DNA from: Trichobilharzia regenti | Taxonomy: Eukaryota; Platyhelminthes; Trematoda; Strigeidida; Schistosomatidae | Assembly: GCA_944472135.2 (NCBI GenBank) | Contig: CALYDD020000417.1 | Span: 62,001-126,000, forward strand | Length of the DNA: 64,000 nucleotides | Direction of reading: 5' to 3' | Part shown: positions 20,135-31,639 of the stretch, in pieces | Layout of the letters: the number at the start of each line of letters is the position of its first letter | Position numbering within the stretch: the first letter of the stretch is position 1 | The notes under the pieces: generated by a model | Told to the model about the DNA's origin: nothing | Database searches by the model: none | The model's input: the letters and a program-made list of their open reading frames with translations, nothing else | Translations under genes and position numbers: made by a program

Positions 20135-20494
20135 TGTCAATGTAGTTGAAGATTGAACGATCAATTCATGGTTGTTTGCTCAAATCCAACTTCCCTATAC
20201 TTTCGCAGAGGCATCAATACACCAGTCATCGTCTCATCGGTCGCTGTTCAGAAAGAAGTCAGGAGACAACCGTCAGAAGTAATATTGTGATTTATTATTG
20301 TAATATTTGTTCATAGACCTTAGTTGTAAAGTTGGCTATATGTTGGTGGTAGAATAAATAATTCTCGAGTTGCCAAACTGGGTTCTGGTTTTTGCGTCCG
20401 TTAGTACTAAGCGTTTTTGAGAAGCTTCTGGGAACAGCGTGAGTCCCAGCGTAGCCAGAGCTGGGGATTAACGGTTTACGAGACGTGACTGACA
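20135..20494 (+). repeat. Solo BEL/Pao LTR in LINE A-1 3' UTR
   Basis: 360 bp, TGTCAATG...CTGACA, flanked by the 5-bp TSD actat (20130-20134 and 20495-20499). Same family as the LTRs of the 2528-7361 element but more diverged. It contains AATAAA near 20353. LTR-LTR recombination is the usual origin of such copies. Confidence 0.88.
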
Positions 20495-21035
20495 ACTATC
20501 CTTAATATTATTCTGCATTGAGTACAGTTTACTCGTGATGTTACGATGAAAATGCTGACAAAACTATACAAGTGTATCACTTATTTTAATTATTACCGAA
20601 TTTGGATATGAATTATGAATAAGATTCCGTTTTGTACACACCTACGTTATATTGGGGAATTACTTCAAGCTTTATTTTTTCCCGAGTATTTTTAATCCAT
20701 CGAAAACATACTTGGGTTTTTTGTTAATGCGAAGGCAATATTTCTATATTTCATGATGTGCTCCATTGAATGACTGGCTATCATATTGTTCCCACAAACC
20801 AGAGACAAAAACATCAGCAACCATGTAACTTAACCATAAACCAAATTTATGAAATTTAAGTAATGCCTATCCATGCCTGTACATTTGGCGTGTCCTACAC
20901 AGGTAGGAAAAAATGTGTAATTTATTAAAACATTATTATTAAGTTTGATTGCCAGTCGTATATGTAATTTATCATATTGATGATGCCTCTAAACTGGCGT
21001 CCGTCATGTACAAAATGAGAATATATTATTATTAA
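20495..21035 (+). other. LINE A-1 3' UTR, part 2 and tail
   Basis: Matches 8160-8700 (reverse) of A-2 with one copy of the 131-bp unit. Ends with GATGATGCCTCTAAACTGGC and a TTA-rich tail. Confidence 0.75.
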
Positions 21036-21419
21036 TGTTCGGATATTCCACGTAGCCACTCTTATTGTTGCCATCACACAGAGAAGACATATCGGCTGGC
21101 TGGCTTCGCGAAGGCTTTCACCAGCCCACTGTGTCGTTTCGCCTCTCCGATTCGAGAGGAGAATGAGATTATTGTTATTTGAAGTTTTTGTATTTTTAAT
21201 GTATTTTTTGTGTGCTGAATTTTATCTAGCGGTTTGAAAGATTTAGTGATATGGGGTTGCTAACCTCACACCCAACCCTCCCTCTTTACCCAGACTCAAG
21301 ACCGGCTAGAAAACCAGCGAGCTAGTCAACTAAGCGGGGTCAAGTTCGATGGACTTGCTTTTCCGTCGAAGCAGTTCTGTCAGTGGCTGAATCAGGGAAG
21401 CGCAGTAGTAACCTACCAA
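21036..21419. other. Unassigned 0.4 kb between LINE A-1 and gypsy relic
   Basis: No ORF of interest. A GC-richer stretch (21090-21170) and CACACCCAACCCTCCCTC near 21267 look like repeat-derived sequence, but I cannot name a family. Confidence 0.3.
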
Positions 21420-22985
21420 GCCGTTAAAAGTACGGAGTTTTCACTCTCCACCACTCTGGAACGTTCAGTATCGCCTTTAGTTCAATATCAACTTTACTAA
21501 TCAGTGTATGGATACCCTTGCAATCAACGGTGTGACCCAGAAAGTCGGGTGATTCAACACCTATCTCACGCCTTTGGACATTAATGGTAGCACCATGTCG
21601 GCGTAAACGTTCAAATGCCAAGTCCAGGTGTCTAAGGTGAGTTTCCTTGCTTGGACGGGCGATGAGACAGTCGACCAAGTATGTGTATACAAAGTCGGGA
21701 CCGCAAAATACTCATTCAATGAAGTGTTGGAATATTTGTGACACACTCCAGAGACCTTACGGCATATGTACAAATTCGAAGAGTCCGGAAGGCGAAATGA
21801 TAGCCGTAACGGAATATCTTCTGTTGCCATCGGGATTTGGTTGTACGGTTTAACCAAATCGATTTTAGAGGATATAGCCGCGCCTGATAATGTTGCCGTC
21901 AAGTCGCGTATGTGAGGCGATGGACAGCAATCAGGGGCTGCTTTAGATTTCACCCGCCGGTAATCACGAGTGGGTCACCAATCGTGGCTCTCTTTTTTTG
22001 GTACCATAGGCAGTCGGTGTGCCCATGGGCTATTCGATGGGCAGACGATGCCAGGGGTGAGCATATTGTTAAACTCAATTCTAGCGAGTCGTAGTGCCAA
22101 TGTCCAGGACTTAATACACTGAGCCTCACGCTGTCCTCGGAAGAATTTCAGAATAATGTTTAATAACTGACGCAAAACACCAGAACACAAATCGGTGACT
22201 CAAGAACCGTTTATTCTTGCACCAATACAGAGCCAACCATTAGATTATTGTACACAAAGTCTAAGAATAAATGTTATAACAACAAATCACAATAATACTT
22301 CTGATAGTTTTCTGTCTTCCACCGAACAGCGAACGATGAGACGATGACTGCCGGATTGATGACTCCCGCGAAACATATGTAGTTCGATTTGAGCAATCAA
22401 CGATGAATTGGTCGTTCAATCTTCAACTACATTGACACGTAGATTGTCAGGGGCAAGTCGTCGTTCTTTTGATGTTTCGGGTTTTCCTGAGGTTATGATG
22501 AGATGCATAACATTACTGGTTATGCACAGTAGGTCGTCAGACGGGCAAATGAATTCCGGGTACCGATCAACAATCGGTTGTAAAGTTGGATGAAAGATCG
22601 CCCTCTTCTTAACCAGAGGAAGGCTGTGGCCTATGTAGGTGATGCCTTCAATTGACAGTCTATTTTTACTGTCTACCAGTCGTTTTCGGCAGATATCTAC
22701 GAGTAGATCATGATAGTTAAGGAGGTCTGTGCCAATGACAGGTATAGTGACGTCAGCGAGAAGGAAAATCCACTGAATAGGTTTGTGTACAACTACGTTC
22801 AGATAGATGTATTTCCTGCCAAAGGTTGCAATAGGTTTTCCATACGCAGCCTGTTAGCCGACCTGCTTCTGTAGCAGGAAGAAAACTGACTCCGGCGCCT
22901 GTGTCGGCCGAGTAGCGGGTGTGGTTCACTACATGTATAGAGGGCGACTAGTGCTACTGGAGATGGTCGCCAGCAAAGCGTGACA
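21420..22985 (-). pseudogene. pol: CsRN1-like gypsy pol relic (protease and RT), interrupted by LTR
   Basis: Minus strand. Protease part (22985-22438): 'YSADTGAGVSFLPA' keeps the DTGA active site; 'SRFAGDHLQ' precedes it as in CsRN1/Boudicca-type elements. The frame runs to 22438, is interrupted by a solo LTR (22095-22437), and continues at 22094 without loss ('LARIEFNNMLTPGIVCPS', 'NSPWAHRLPMVPKKE'). RT motifs follow: 'SKIDLVKPYNQIPMA', 'LSFRLPDSSNLYICR', and near 21640 the 'LVDCLIARPSKETHLRHL' region where YIDD should be (first Asp pair lost). It ends near 21420. Several frameshifts; no LTRs of its own found. Confidence 0.75.
22095..22437 (-). repeat. Solo BEL-type LTR inside gypsy pol
   Basis: 343 bp, minus strand TGTCAATG...TTGGCA, with TSD cgtag at 22090-22094 and 22438-22442. 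More diverged than the other BEL LTRs here. Removal with one TSD restores the pol frame. Confidence 0.85.
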
Positions 22986-23024
22986 GCGGGACAGTTACCA
23001 ATAGCCTTCGATTCACTATTTCTG

Positions 23025-23100
23025 TAATAATTTGATGATGCCTATAAACTGGCGTCCCTGTACTGTACTATGAGAATAAATTTATTTATTTATTCATTTA
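23025..23100 (+). repeat. LINE A-type 3' terminus, short fragment
   Basis: GATGATGCCTATAAACTGGC followed by GAGAATAAATTTATTTATTT. Same 3' end as LINE A, with almost no body: an extremely 5'-truncated insertion upstream of the gypsy protease. Confidence 0.65.
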
Positions 23101-25440
23101 ATACCCACAACTTCCATAGTACTCTTTCCGCGTAGACCAAAGGCAAAGCGAAACACCAGAGTTGATCGGCCAGATTATGAATTATATTTTGGGAGCAAAT
23201 TGGAGTGCGAGATGATCACCTAACTAGCTAGGTATCATGCACAAACGAACGTAACACGACGGTGTGCTGAATGGGCTGGATACTTGACCCGAGGCCTTCA
23301 GCTAAACAAATCAACCGAAACAGTGAGGCTCAGCATCCAATGTCCAGTGACGAATGCTGTGGTCGGTGTTTTTAGAGAACTACCTGATGATACGAGTCTG
23401 TCTATTTCCGAGTGTTGGACACGGATTATGGTCTTTTCCGTTTGTTTTGAAGTCTTTCAGCTTCACCTAGAGGGTTGTTTACTTAACCATCCGTTTCTAT
23501 AAGTTAACCGAGTCTACATAAATTATGTCGATTATAGTGGTTGCTATAATAAATAATTTTATTATCATGTTTCTTTACGAACACAGTGGATGACTAACGG
23601 GTGGAGGGATCAACTCCATACCCAGCACCAACGTGGTTTCAACACACCGCATACTGCGACCCCCGTAAAGTCAACCAAAGCTACGTTATACAAGGGTAGA
23701 ACATAATACTCAAACATTCACCAAAGAATGAAAACCTTAACTGTAAAACCAAGAAGCCAGTGAGAATAAATCAAATTGATTCACACAGAAATTATATTGG
23801 ACATTGTACGGAGCGAAACAATATAAATATCACTGCGACGGTCAAATTTTCATAGTGTTTCCGTGGGATGACAGTACCAAGAAAAGGTATGGAGAGTGGA
23901 CGTAGAGATAGAGTACTGAGAGTCGTGGAAGTTCCACCATTTGATTTCTACGCGTTATGCGTATTGAGATCTGCAGTTCGAAACGGAAATCCAGTAAGTC
24001 CTCATTTGATTTAAATTACCGTGAAGAATGAAAGGGTATTTGTGGAATTTTTCGGTGGGAACATCAGATCAACTCTTAGTGGTTTAAAACGACTAATTTT
24101 AACCGTTATTAAGTGTGCAGGTCTACTGTCCTGAGTGGTAGAATCAGATATAAAAATATTCTCTTATCTGTAATTGGCAGAATTTGTTAAGGTGACAGTT
24201 AGCAATCTTATTACAGAATGGTGTTCAGTCATGCATTATCTGTGACGGAGTAGCCCCACATTTATGAGAGATTGGTCAGTTGTGTCCCAGGTAGTCATCA
24301 AAAACATTTTTGAAGTGAACGTGAGTATAATTTTCGTTATCTGGTGACTTACATTTCGGAAATGTTGTTTTTATCACAGCTATACCACCTGATCGCATAT
24401 TACTCTGCCGAAAATTACAATCGGTGTAAAACAGAAAACAAGTGAGGTTAGTAAACCTCGAAAAATTACCGTTGAACGTGTTCGGACTTTCGTTTCAAGT
24501 ATTCAGTGGATCTTGAATTTTAGGTTCTTTGATAAATAAAATGAAACAGTCAGCTTTCAAAACTTTCAGGTTTCGGAGAAGTAATCTGTTTTTCGCGGAG
24601 GTATTGGTTTACTGAGTTGTATTGATTATAGTCCTTACAGACTTCAGACTGAAGTGTCTGACATATTTTCATTTGGGTTAGAGTACGCAAGTTGATTGTG
24701 AAGACTTTCACGACTGTCTAAAGTTTATGTAAAAACGTTCAATTGTTGCAGATAATGGTGTACAGGAAATTGCAAAATGGATTCCGTAGAATTCATCTGC
24801 CTAGATGTCTAATTCTCAATTTTTACGTGGTGTCGTATGTATGCAAATTGTAGCAAAAACATTCCCCTCTACTCCGCGTCACAGAATTTCGAGGAGTGGT
24901 TTGATTAAATATTTTTACTTTTTTTTATAGGTGGCCATAAGATGCAAGAACTGGAAATTTTTATTGGTCATGTCGAATCAATCGACCGGAATCTCAAGCC
25001 TTCAAATTGCGTATTGCTGCTCCTGCAGAATGGGGCGATTCACCTTAGTGACCCCCACCATGTCTACTGATCAGCTAACGCCACCCTCCCTCCTTTTTTG
25101 ATGTTAAGCTCTGAGACTATGATTATTATGGCTACCGCAAATATATCGCTTGGTACCAGACATGTTCGTACCTCATATTCCATCTCCCTAGCTTTCTTAA
25201 TGAGTGCTTCCAATAGGTCTCCGCGTACATCTTTATGAACATTATATATGTATGCATGCGTCCTAATGAACAGATTACTTTACAAGAAGTTAGAACCTTA
25301 AAGAATAAAAAGAATAGGTTTTGTGAATAATGAAGCAAGATTCAGCAGAACAATATAGTTAGGGATCAATGTAGGTAGTATGAACTGAAGGTAAGGTCGG
25401 TTGGCAGGACTTAGTGTACTAAATTATCATGACAGTCTTA
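23101..25440. other. Gene-poor region
   Basis: 2.3 kb with only short ORFs (the 72-codon one at 23284-23502 has no recognisable domain). It contains one copy of a dispersed ~100-bp repeat (24985-25085). A splice-acceptor-like TTTTTTATAG at 24921-24931 precedes that repeat. I see no gene I can support. Confidence 0.35.
24985..25085 (+). repeat. Dispersed ~100-bp repeat, copy 1
   Basis: Inverted relative to 36668-36775. Shared blocks include GATTCACCTTAGTGACC, TCTACTGATCAGCTA and a CAATTTGAAGGCT-type block (reverse strand). Confidence 0.65.
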
Positions 25441-25847
25441 TATATAGTCAACATTTGACATTGCAAAGTAACCTGTCTACATATATTATAAAAAGATATT
25501 AATAGAACCAACAAAATTTCAGCATTTGGTTAACAATACTACAGAAGGGTAGTTAGTACTACAGGTAGTCGTGAAGTAAATCAATCTATGTATAATAAGA
25601 GCATAGTCAGTGTCATAATTCGTATTATCAAAGAATACATTAGGCTCAGTAACTGAGTGTTATAAGGGCAATAAGAGCGGTAAACCAAGAGAACTTTTGC
25701 CGCATAAGTATTTTAATCATTTTAGGTATTTTAATGACAATCTAATTTCAAGTATTGAACCTACATAATTACTAAGTATTATTATGTTAGTCTGGGAACT
25801 AGTGTACTTTCTGTAGTTAAATATTGAAATGCCATTGTCTCTCCATT
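25441..25847 (-). other. Probable LINE B 3' UTR
   Basis: Sequence downstream of LINE B ORF2 on the minus strand. AT-rich; I could not fix the 3' end or a TSD. Confidence 0.4.
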
Positions 25848-28800
25848 CTACCAGCAGTTGAGATCTTTGAGGCGGGCTAGGGTGGACATGTTTATATGTT
25901 TTTCTAGGCTCCTTTTGAAACTGTCAGGCCTTTCACAGGATCTTATCTCAGAGGGTAGTTGGTTCCAAAGTTTGCAATATTTAATGGTGAAGAAGTTAGC
26001 TCTAGTGGTGAGTTTATGGGTGTTAACCTTGAGAAGGTAGGATTAGCCCAGGTTATGGACGAGTTACTGTTACAGTGCTTTCCTATAACTTTGAATAAGA
26101 GAAATAAATTGCACTTCACTCTCCTTAACCATAAGGGCTCTAAGTCCAGTCGAATACATCTGTCAAGGTATTCTATTTGCTGACCATAGCCTAATATGCG
26201 TTTCGTAAGGAATCTTTGGACACTTTCAACTTTTTTTCTGTCTGCTGATTTAAAGCTACTGTATAAGTGGGCACAGTATTCAAGTTTGGGGCGAATGCAT
26301 ATCTTATATATGGCTAATCTGGCTTCTGGAGTGTAAAAGTTGCGTAGCACAAAGCCGGTTAGACGTTTACAATCAGATACCACCTTATTTGCATGTTCAG
26401 TAAAGGCAAGATCTGAGTATGTTATCCCGAGATCTGTGACTGTGTTTGTGTTTGAGACAAGGTCACCGTACATGTATAGACACATGCTAGGTTTCCAACG
26501 TCCGAAGTATGTTATCCCAGATTTAGCTGGATTGAACGTTAACTGCCACTTTTCACTCCAATTACATAGACTATTTAGGTCTTCTTGGATTTTACTAACA
26601 ATATTCATATCATTATAGTCAAAATCATAGACAACTTTGAGGTCATCTGCAAAAAGGTATGGCTTGCCATACTTGATCATAGAGACAATATCATTTATGA
26701 ATACAATGAATAGGGTAGGGCCAAGAACACTACCTTGTATCACGCCGCTGGTTATCGGTTTGGATGTTGATAAGTGATGGTTGACTTTAACTAACTGTTC
26801 TCTTCCTGTAAGAAAGGAAGTTATCCACTCAAGAAGCCTTCCACTTATTCCATAAGATAGGAGTTTCAGTATGAGTCTGTTATGTGGGACTTTATCAAAA
26901 GCTTTCCTAACATCTAGAAATAATGTTGCTGCCGAACGACCTTTGTCTACACATTCAGTAATGTGATCGAAATAATCTAACTGGCACGTAATGCACGATC
27001 TTCTATTTAGGAAACCGTATTGGAAAGGGGATATTAAGTCATTCGAGAGCAAATACTGAACAATTTGCTTCTTTACAATCTTTTCCATCACACGTGAAAC
27101 TACGGAAGTAATGTTGATGGGGCGGTAATTATCTATGTCCGCTGTAGGTCCGGTTTTGTGAATGGGTACAACGTAGGATTTCTTCCAGCTATTTGGATAT
27201 GTTCCACTCCTTATCGAAGTTGAAAATATCTTGAGAAGAAGTAGATTCATGTCATTTCCACCATTTTTTAAGAGGACGGAAGACATTCCATCTGGGCCGG
27301 GAGTATTAGTAAGCTTAAGAGTTGTGATAGCTTTATCGATTTCTTGGGCGTTTAAGACTACATCGCTTAGACACTTTTCTGTTTTACGAGGGAAATCTAT
27401 ATCCTGGTCATTTTCTAGAGTGTACAGTTTGGCAAAGTGCGTGCTAAACACCTCACATATATCCTCAGCACTTTCGTGAGTAATGCCACCTAGGTGTATT
27501 ATTTTTGGATATGTTGATTTGGAGTTAGTTAACCTACTTTTGAAGAGTTTGGCTATTTCTCCAGTGTTATGTGGCGACTGAATTGCCCGCGTTTCTTTAT
27601 TCCTAAGACTTAGATTTTTTAACTCATGGATTCTAATGAGGATTGTTTTGATAGCGATTAACGACGATAAGTCGTCATGTCTATAGTAACTTAATGAATG
27701 CTTCCGCAAACTTCTTCTTAATGATATTGGAATAAAATCACCTTGAGGTATTTTGAATTTAATCAGTTTCACAGGCGCTATGACATCATTAACCGACTGT
27801 ATATTGTCATAGAAGTTTTTAAGGACTTCCTCTAAGGAGTCATTGGTAAAGTAGGAATCCCAATTAGAGTATTTAATCAAGTCCTGATACAAGTCCAAAT
27901 CAACCCGCGTGTATGGTCTTATAGGTGTCCGACTAACTTTGTTTCTGTGTATAGTTTCTGGAGAAATGTTAAACGAACATGCAACTATTTTATGATCGCT
28001 ACCTGGGAATTCATGTCCCACATGAATTGTAGATGGTGCTACGTTGATCGTGAATATAAGATCAAGAATGTTATTGGACCTAGTGGGTACATTTATGTGT
28101 TGCGTCCATCCTCCAGTAATGATGGAATTAAGAAGATTATCATACCTCGAGGGTCCACGAAGTGTACGCCATGATATATCAGGCAAATTGAAGTCACCTC
28201 CAATTATATTATAACTGAAGGGGAGATTGGATGCAACACTAAATATGTTGCTGAGTACGTTATCGTATTCGCGGTTGGATGATGGCGGTCGGTATACGCA
28301 CCCTATAAGGATAGGTTTACTTCTGAGAACTTTTATTTCGACCCACACCGAATCATTAAGTTGTGACAGAATAGGGTGACTAAAATGCGTTGCACAAATG
28401 GGTTGTTTAACGTATATGAGTGTTCCACCCCCACGACCTGTTTCCCTATCCCCTCGAAAAAGATTGTACTTATCAATTGATAAGCTACCATCCACAACAT
28501 CACTTGAGCACCAGGCTTCAGTGATCACGATCAGCAACGGATTGCATATAGAGGCTAACGTACATAATGCTAAATGTTTGTTAAGAACTGATCTAGCATT
28601 TATGAGGATGACGGATAGACTTTGACGAAGTGGTTTTAGTGTATGGGCAATATCATAATAAAATACTCTATGGTTATCAACTGAATATGTGCAGTCGTTA
28701 TTGGATTCATTAATTACAACATTTTGATCACTAGAGACGTTTCTTTAATTTGATAGTTAGGGATGGGTTGTGAAATGTCACTCGTGAGTAGTTGGTCGTT

Positions 28801-28870
28801 TAGATATTGCGTGCTATGGGAGATACTAGTATGATAATCCATGGTATTACTATTGGTATTAGGTGTGTAT
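25848..28870 (-). CDS. LINE B ORF2: AP endonuclease + reverse transcriptase
   Basis: Target-primed reverse transcription enzyme. One uninterrupted frame covers 28537-25943 (864 codons). Upstream, the same frame includes 'SVILINARSVLNK' (about 28620-28580). Endonuclease motifs: 'NARS', 'VITEAWCSS', 'GGDFNLPDISW' and 'GSDHKIV'. RT motifs: 'NYRPINITSVVSRVMEK', 'LFLDVRKAFDKV' (first catalytic Asp), 'GVIQGSVLGPTLF' and 'LFADDLKVV' (26642-26653 codes FADD). All catalytic residues I can check are present. Two single-base shifts appear: one near 28740 before the endonuclease, and one near 25950, after which the frame 'RPDSFKRSLEKHINMSTLA' continues to a stop at 25848. They may be true mutations or sequencing errors. 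Confidence 0.85.
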
Positions 28871-29841
28871 AAGATGTTTGCTATCTTTCGGGGAAGAAGC
28901 AGTTTCCCTGTTGTAAGGTGTTCGCTATACCAGCAAGGAATTGGTCTGATATCATGCGTGCTATGTGCATGATCCCAGGCGTTTCTGCCAGTTGTCGCTG
29001 GAGAAAATTTTGGTCATATGGTTGGCTAGTGTCGTGTAATCTGCATAGTTATAACCGAAATGTGTGATCGGCGTGTTGTTGTGTGCATATGACTTAGATC
29101 CCTGTGTCTGATTAGAGTACTTCCTAGGCCATGATGAGCATTGTGCTGAAATTGGCATGTGACCCCTACTGAATGCATGAGAATTATGACAGGGCACTAT
29201 ACGCGTTTTTGGACTAACGTCTGTATTCTCAAACTGATGTTTTCTGTACATCATGGTTGAGGGTGCATTCGTGAGGGGTTGAGCAACTTCGTGTTTTTGA
29301 AGTGTTTGGTGAGATATGTGACGATTGTTTTTCTTATCATAGGACTGGTAGTGGAAGTCGGAAATGATTCAGCTCCTACGGTATGTGAATTACGTCTAAC
29401 TTCAGGAACATGACTAAGTTTAGATGATTGTCCATCAGTAGAATGAGCCAGTGACCCATTTGAAACTTTCCTACTTATGGGCTTTAGTGTTCCGGGTCTA
29501 ACGTTTGGTTTAGCTTTATCCGTATTAGTCGGCCTGTATAATTTGGGTTGCTGGTGATTAGTAGGATTTCCTAATAAACTGGATTTCTGTTGAATAGTCT
29601 CAACAGTTTTTTTGGTGTTCCTAACGGAAATAGGACGTTTATCATATCGCCTTGTATTTACGCCAAACTGGGTGGCCACATGTGATTGCTGCTTCACAGT
29701 AGCCGGGCTAAGAGGTTGTGAGGTATATGACTTCCCGAGAGATTCAAAGTGTACTACTGAATTCAGCTTAGACTTTTTCGAGGGTTTGGCATTAGTACCA
29801 GTGTGCAAGGGATGCACGTCAATACTGTGATCTGTTGACAT
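28871..29841 (-). pseudogene. LINE B ORF1 C-terminal part, frameshifted
   Basis: Two open frames, 29841-29251 (196 codons) and 29254-28961 (97 codons), overlap at ATGA. The first joins the 29919-30632 ORF by a single shift near 29925. Both are Ser/Thr/His-rich with basic patches ('NAKPSKKSK', 'RPGTLKPISRK') and no recognised domain. The second corresponds in position to the Tyr/Pro-rich junction ORF of LINE A. Confidence 0.6.
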
Positions 29842-29918
29842 TTCTATGTCTGAAATTTCAGTATTTAGAGCTAAGTCTTCAACAGTTGCTTGACTACTGT
29901 TAGTTTGTGTATGCGATA

Positions 29919-30632
29919 TTATCTGGTGCTCTTGGTATCAGGCAATACAACGAGGGAAGTATTAACATCGGTTGTCTTATTGGGGTTGTCTTCCCTCAGT
30001 TTACCTGCGCGGCAACGTCTTTGGCAAGAAGTTAAATCAGGTACAATCCTGATATTGGTGTAGGGTGTTGAGGAGCCAAGAGTTTTGCCAGACTCCAAAA
30101 ATTTCTTAGCTAGGTCAATAGACTTAAATTTGAAGAGTACAGGACATGGGTGGTTTGCGGATTTCTTACGAAGACGCAGAACCTGGCAGTCAGATACTGA
30201 AATGTTGCATGCCTGTAGACAGATTGCTTTAAGTTTGATAATAGGTACATTGTCTGGTATATTATATCCTAAAACATTGTATGAGGACATGACCCTCTTT
30301 ACAGCCTCTGCAGTCAAAAAGTCTAGCAGGCGCTCAGATTTTAGGAGTGAATCTAAGCAAATTTCTTGTGATGGATCACAAAGTTGGAGGAAAGGAGTGA
30401 TACTTTCAAACTTATCCTGCAGGTCTGTTATGGATTTCTGAAGGATCTTTAGATCACTAGTGTTACGGGCTACGTTATCGATTAGTTCTTCCATTAAGTT
30501 TGGTACTATAACTCTCGGTGTATCAATTGATCTTAGTACAAATTCATCTTCAGGACTAATGTTTCTAGTGACCTGCTGACTATTTGATGCTAGTCTCTTA
30601 ACAGTACTAACTCGTTTAATAACTTTGACCAT
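29919..30632 (-). CDS. LINE B ORF1 protein, N-terminal part
   Basis: 237 codons from Met 30632. The N-terminus is basic ('MVKVIKRVSTVKR'), then a likely coiled coil ('RNTSDLKILQKSITDLQ', residues ~55-75), then a conserved domain ('YNIPDNVPIIKLK', 'CQVLRLRKKSANHPCP', 'CQRRCR') shared with LINE A ORF1. Predicted to bind element RNA by analogy. Stops at 29919 just before a frameshift; the full ORF1 would be about 450 codons. Confidence 0.75.
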   Translation of the reverse strand: MVKVIKRVSTVKRLASNSQQVTRNISPEDEFVLRSIDTPRVIVPNLMEELIDNVARNTSDLKILQKSITDLQDKFESITPFLQLCDPSQEICLDSLLKSERLLDFLTAEAVKRVMSSYNVLGYNIPDNVPIIKLKAICLQACNISVSDCQVLRLRKKSANHPCPVLFKFKSIDLAKKFLESGKTLGSSTPYTNIRIVPDLTSCQRRCRAGKLREDNPNKTTDVNTSLVVLPDTKSTR

Positions 30633-30902
30633 TATGGAGGTAAAGATTATAAAACTTTCTCAAAAATTGACAAAAGTGTGTGAAATACTGTTATATTATC
30701 TAAGTAGATAAAAACAACAATAAACAGGTATGAATGTATGAAGTACGAACTAAAAATAGACCACTATCAAATGAGTTAACTCTGACAGTTATAAACAACA
30801 AAACTAAGGACTTCTCTATAGTTCTTTTGTGATAGATTGCTCTTTATTAACACGAATCTGACTGGATCCAAACAGTATTCTGGAGGTGATAAATTTGGAT
30901 AT

Positions 30903-31601
30903 TTAGCTACCGGAGGTGCAACCAATATCAGCTATAATTATATAGTAGTCAAATATAGACCACGATATTCCAGATTTCGAAAAAAAGATTTGTTTATATT
31001 TGGGGAGATGTTTGGGGCGACATTTGACAGTAATACAGTCAATGAAGTCATTTGAGAAGGTGAAGCAGACGTTATTGGAGACAGACCATTTGGAGTGAAT
31101 AAAAGTTGCAACGCCACCACCATTTTTCTTATTACAACATTGACGGTCTTGACGAAATAAAATAAAGTCCTTTAGTGAGATAAGGTTGTCATCATACAGT
31201 TCATGCAACCACGTTTCTTGTAATGTGATTATGGCGGTGTTATGATAAGTATCAGTGGACATCAAGGATTGTAGGTACATTATCTTGTTTGGCAGAGAGC
31301 GACAGTTTGTGTTTATTATGACAGGGACCGTAGTTAAGTGTATTGGTGTACGTTTGAGAGCTCTCTGCCAACCACTCCGATGTTTTCTCCTTGGTTTCTT
31401 TGGAATATGAAAGTCATTTGGTCGTAAATGATTAATAAAGTTACGAGAGTAAATGATTCTGTTAGAATTCATATTTAGGTGATAAATGTATGTTGGTAAA
31501 CAGTAGACTGGATGCAAAATGTAGATATTATGGTAGCAGGCCCAAAAATTCGAACAGGCCGCCAAGGTCAAGGTCGTATTCAGAATCGTATTCGAATCCA
31601 T
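30903..31601 (-). pseudogene. Orphan LINE AP-endonuclease fragment
   Basis: 232-codon ORF; from about residue 90 it is the N-terminal half of an AP endonuclease: 'INTNCRSLPNK', 'LQETWLHELY', 'RQDRQCCNKKNGGGVATFI'. The second half with the catalytic Asp and His is missing. The motif series differs from LINES A and B, so it belongs to a third LINE family. It lies head to head with the gypsy element that begins near 31.6 kb. Confidence 0.65.
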
Positions 31602-31639
31602 CGCAGTTCAATACAGTCAGATAAAAACCAGATCATCCA

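Larger units (their letters stand above)
1619..21035 (+). mobile_element. LINE A-1 (CR1/jockey superfamily), one copy split by four insertions
   Basis: Plus-strand non-LTR retrotransposon reconstructed from pieces at 1619-2527, 7362-7833, 14785-14910, 16919-20134 and 20495-21035, in the same order and without overlap as in the uninterrupted copy A-2 (8156-13682). The gaps are occupied by a BEL/Pao element, a composite insertion, a PLE and a solo LTR. The pieces sum to about 5.25 kb, against 5.5 kb for A-2. The 5' end matches A-2 from near 'TCGAAATCGGTGA'; the 3' end is a (TTA)n-type tail at 21025-21035. Internal deletions in ORF1 and several frameshifts make it non-coding. Joining the pieces as one copy is inference from order, orientation and junctions. 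Confidence 0.75.
25848..30700 (-). mobile_element. LINE B (CR1/jockey superfamily), most intact element in window
   Basis: Minus-strand LINE: ORF1 region (30632-28961, three overlapping frames) and ORF2 (about 28870-25848). Same organisation as LINE A and about half-identical in conserved RT blocks, so a related but distinct family. The 5' end is near 30650-30830 and is not resolved. An orphan endonuclease fragment lies just upstream. Confidence 0.8.

Noticed and set aside
23284..23502. 72-codon ORF as a gene
   Set aside because: No recognisable domain, no neighbours and length expected by chance.
24921..25110. Terminal host exon
   Set aside because: Good acceptor-like tract and two open frames, but the segment overlaps a repeat also found at 36668-36775.
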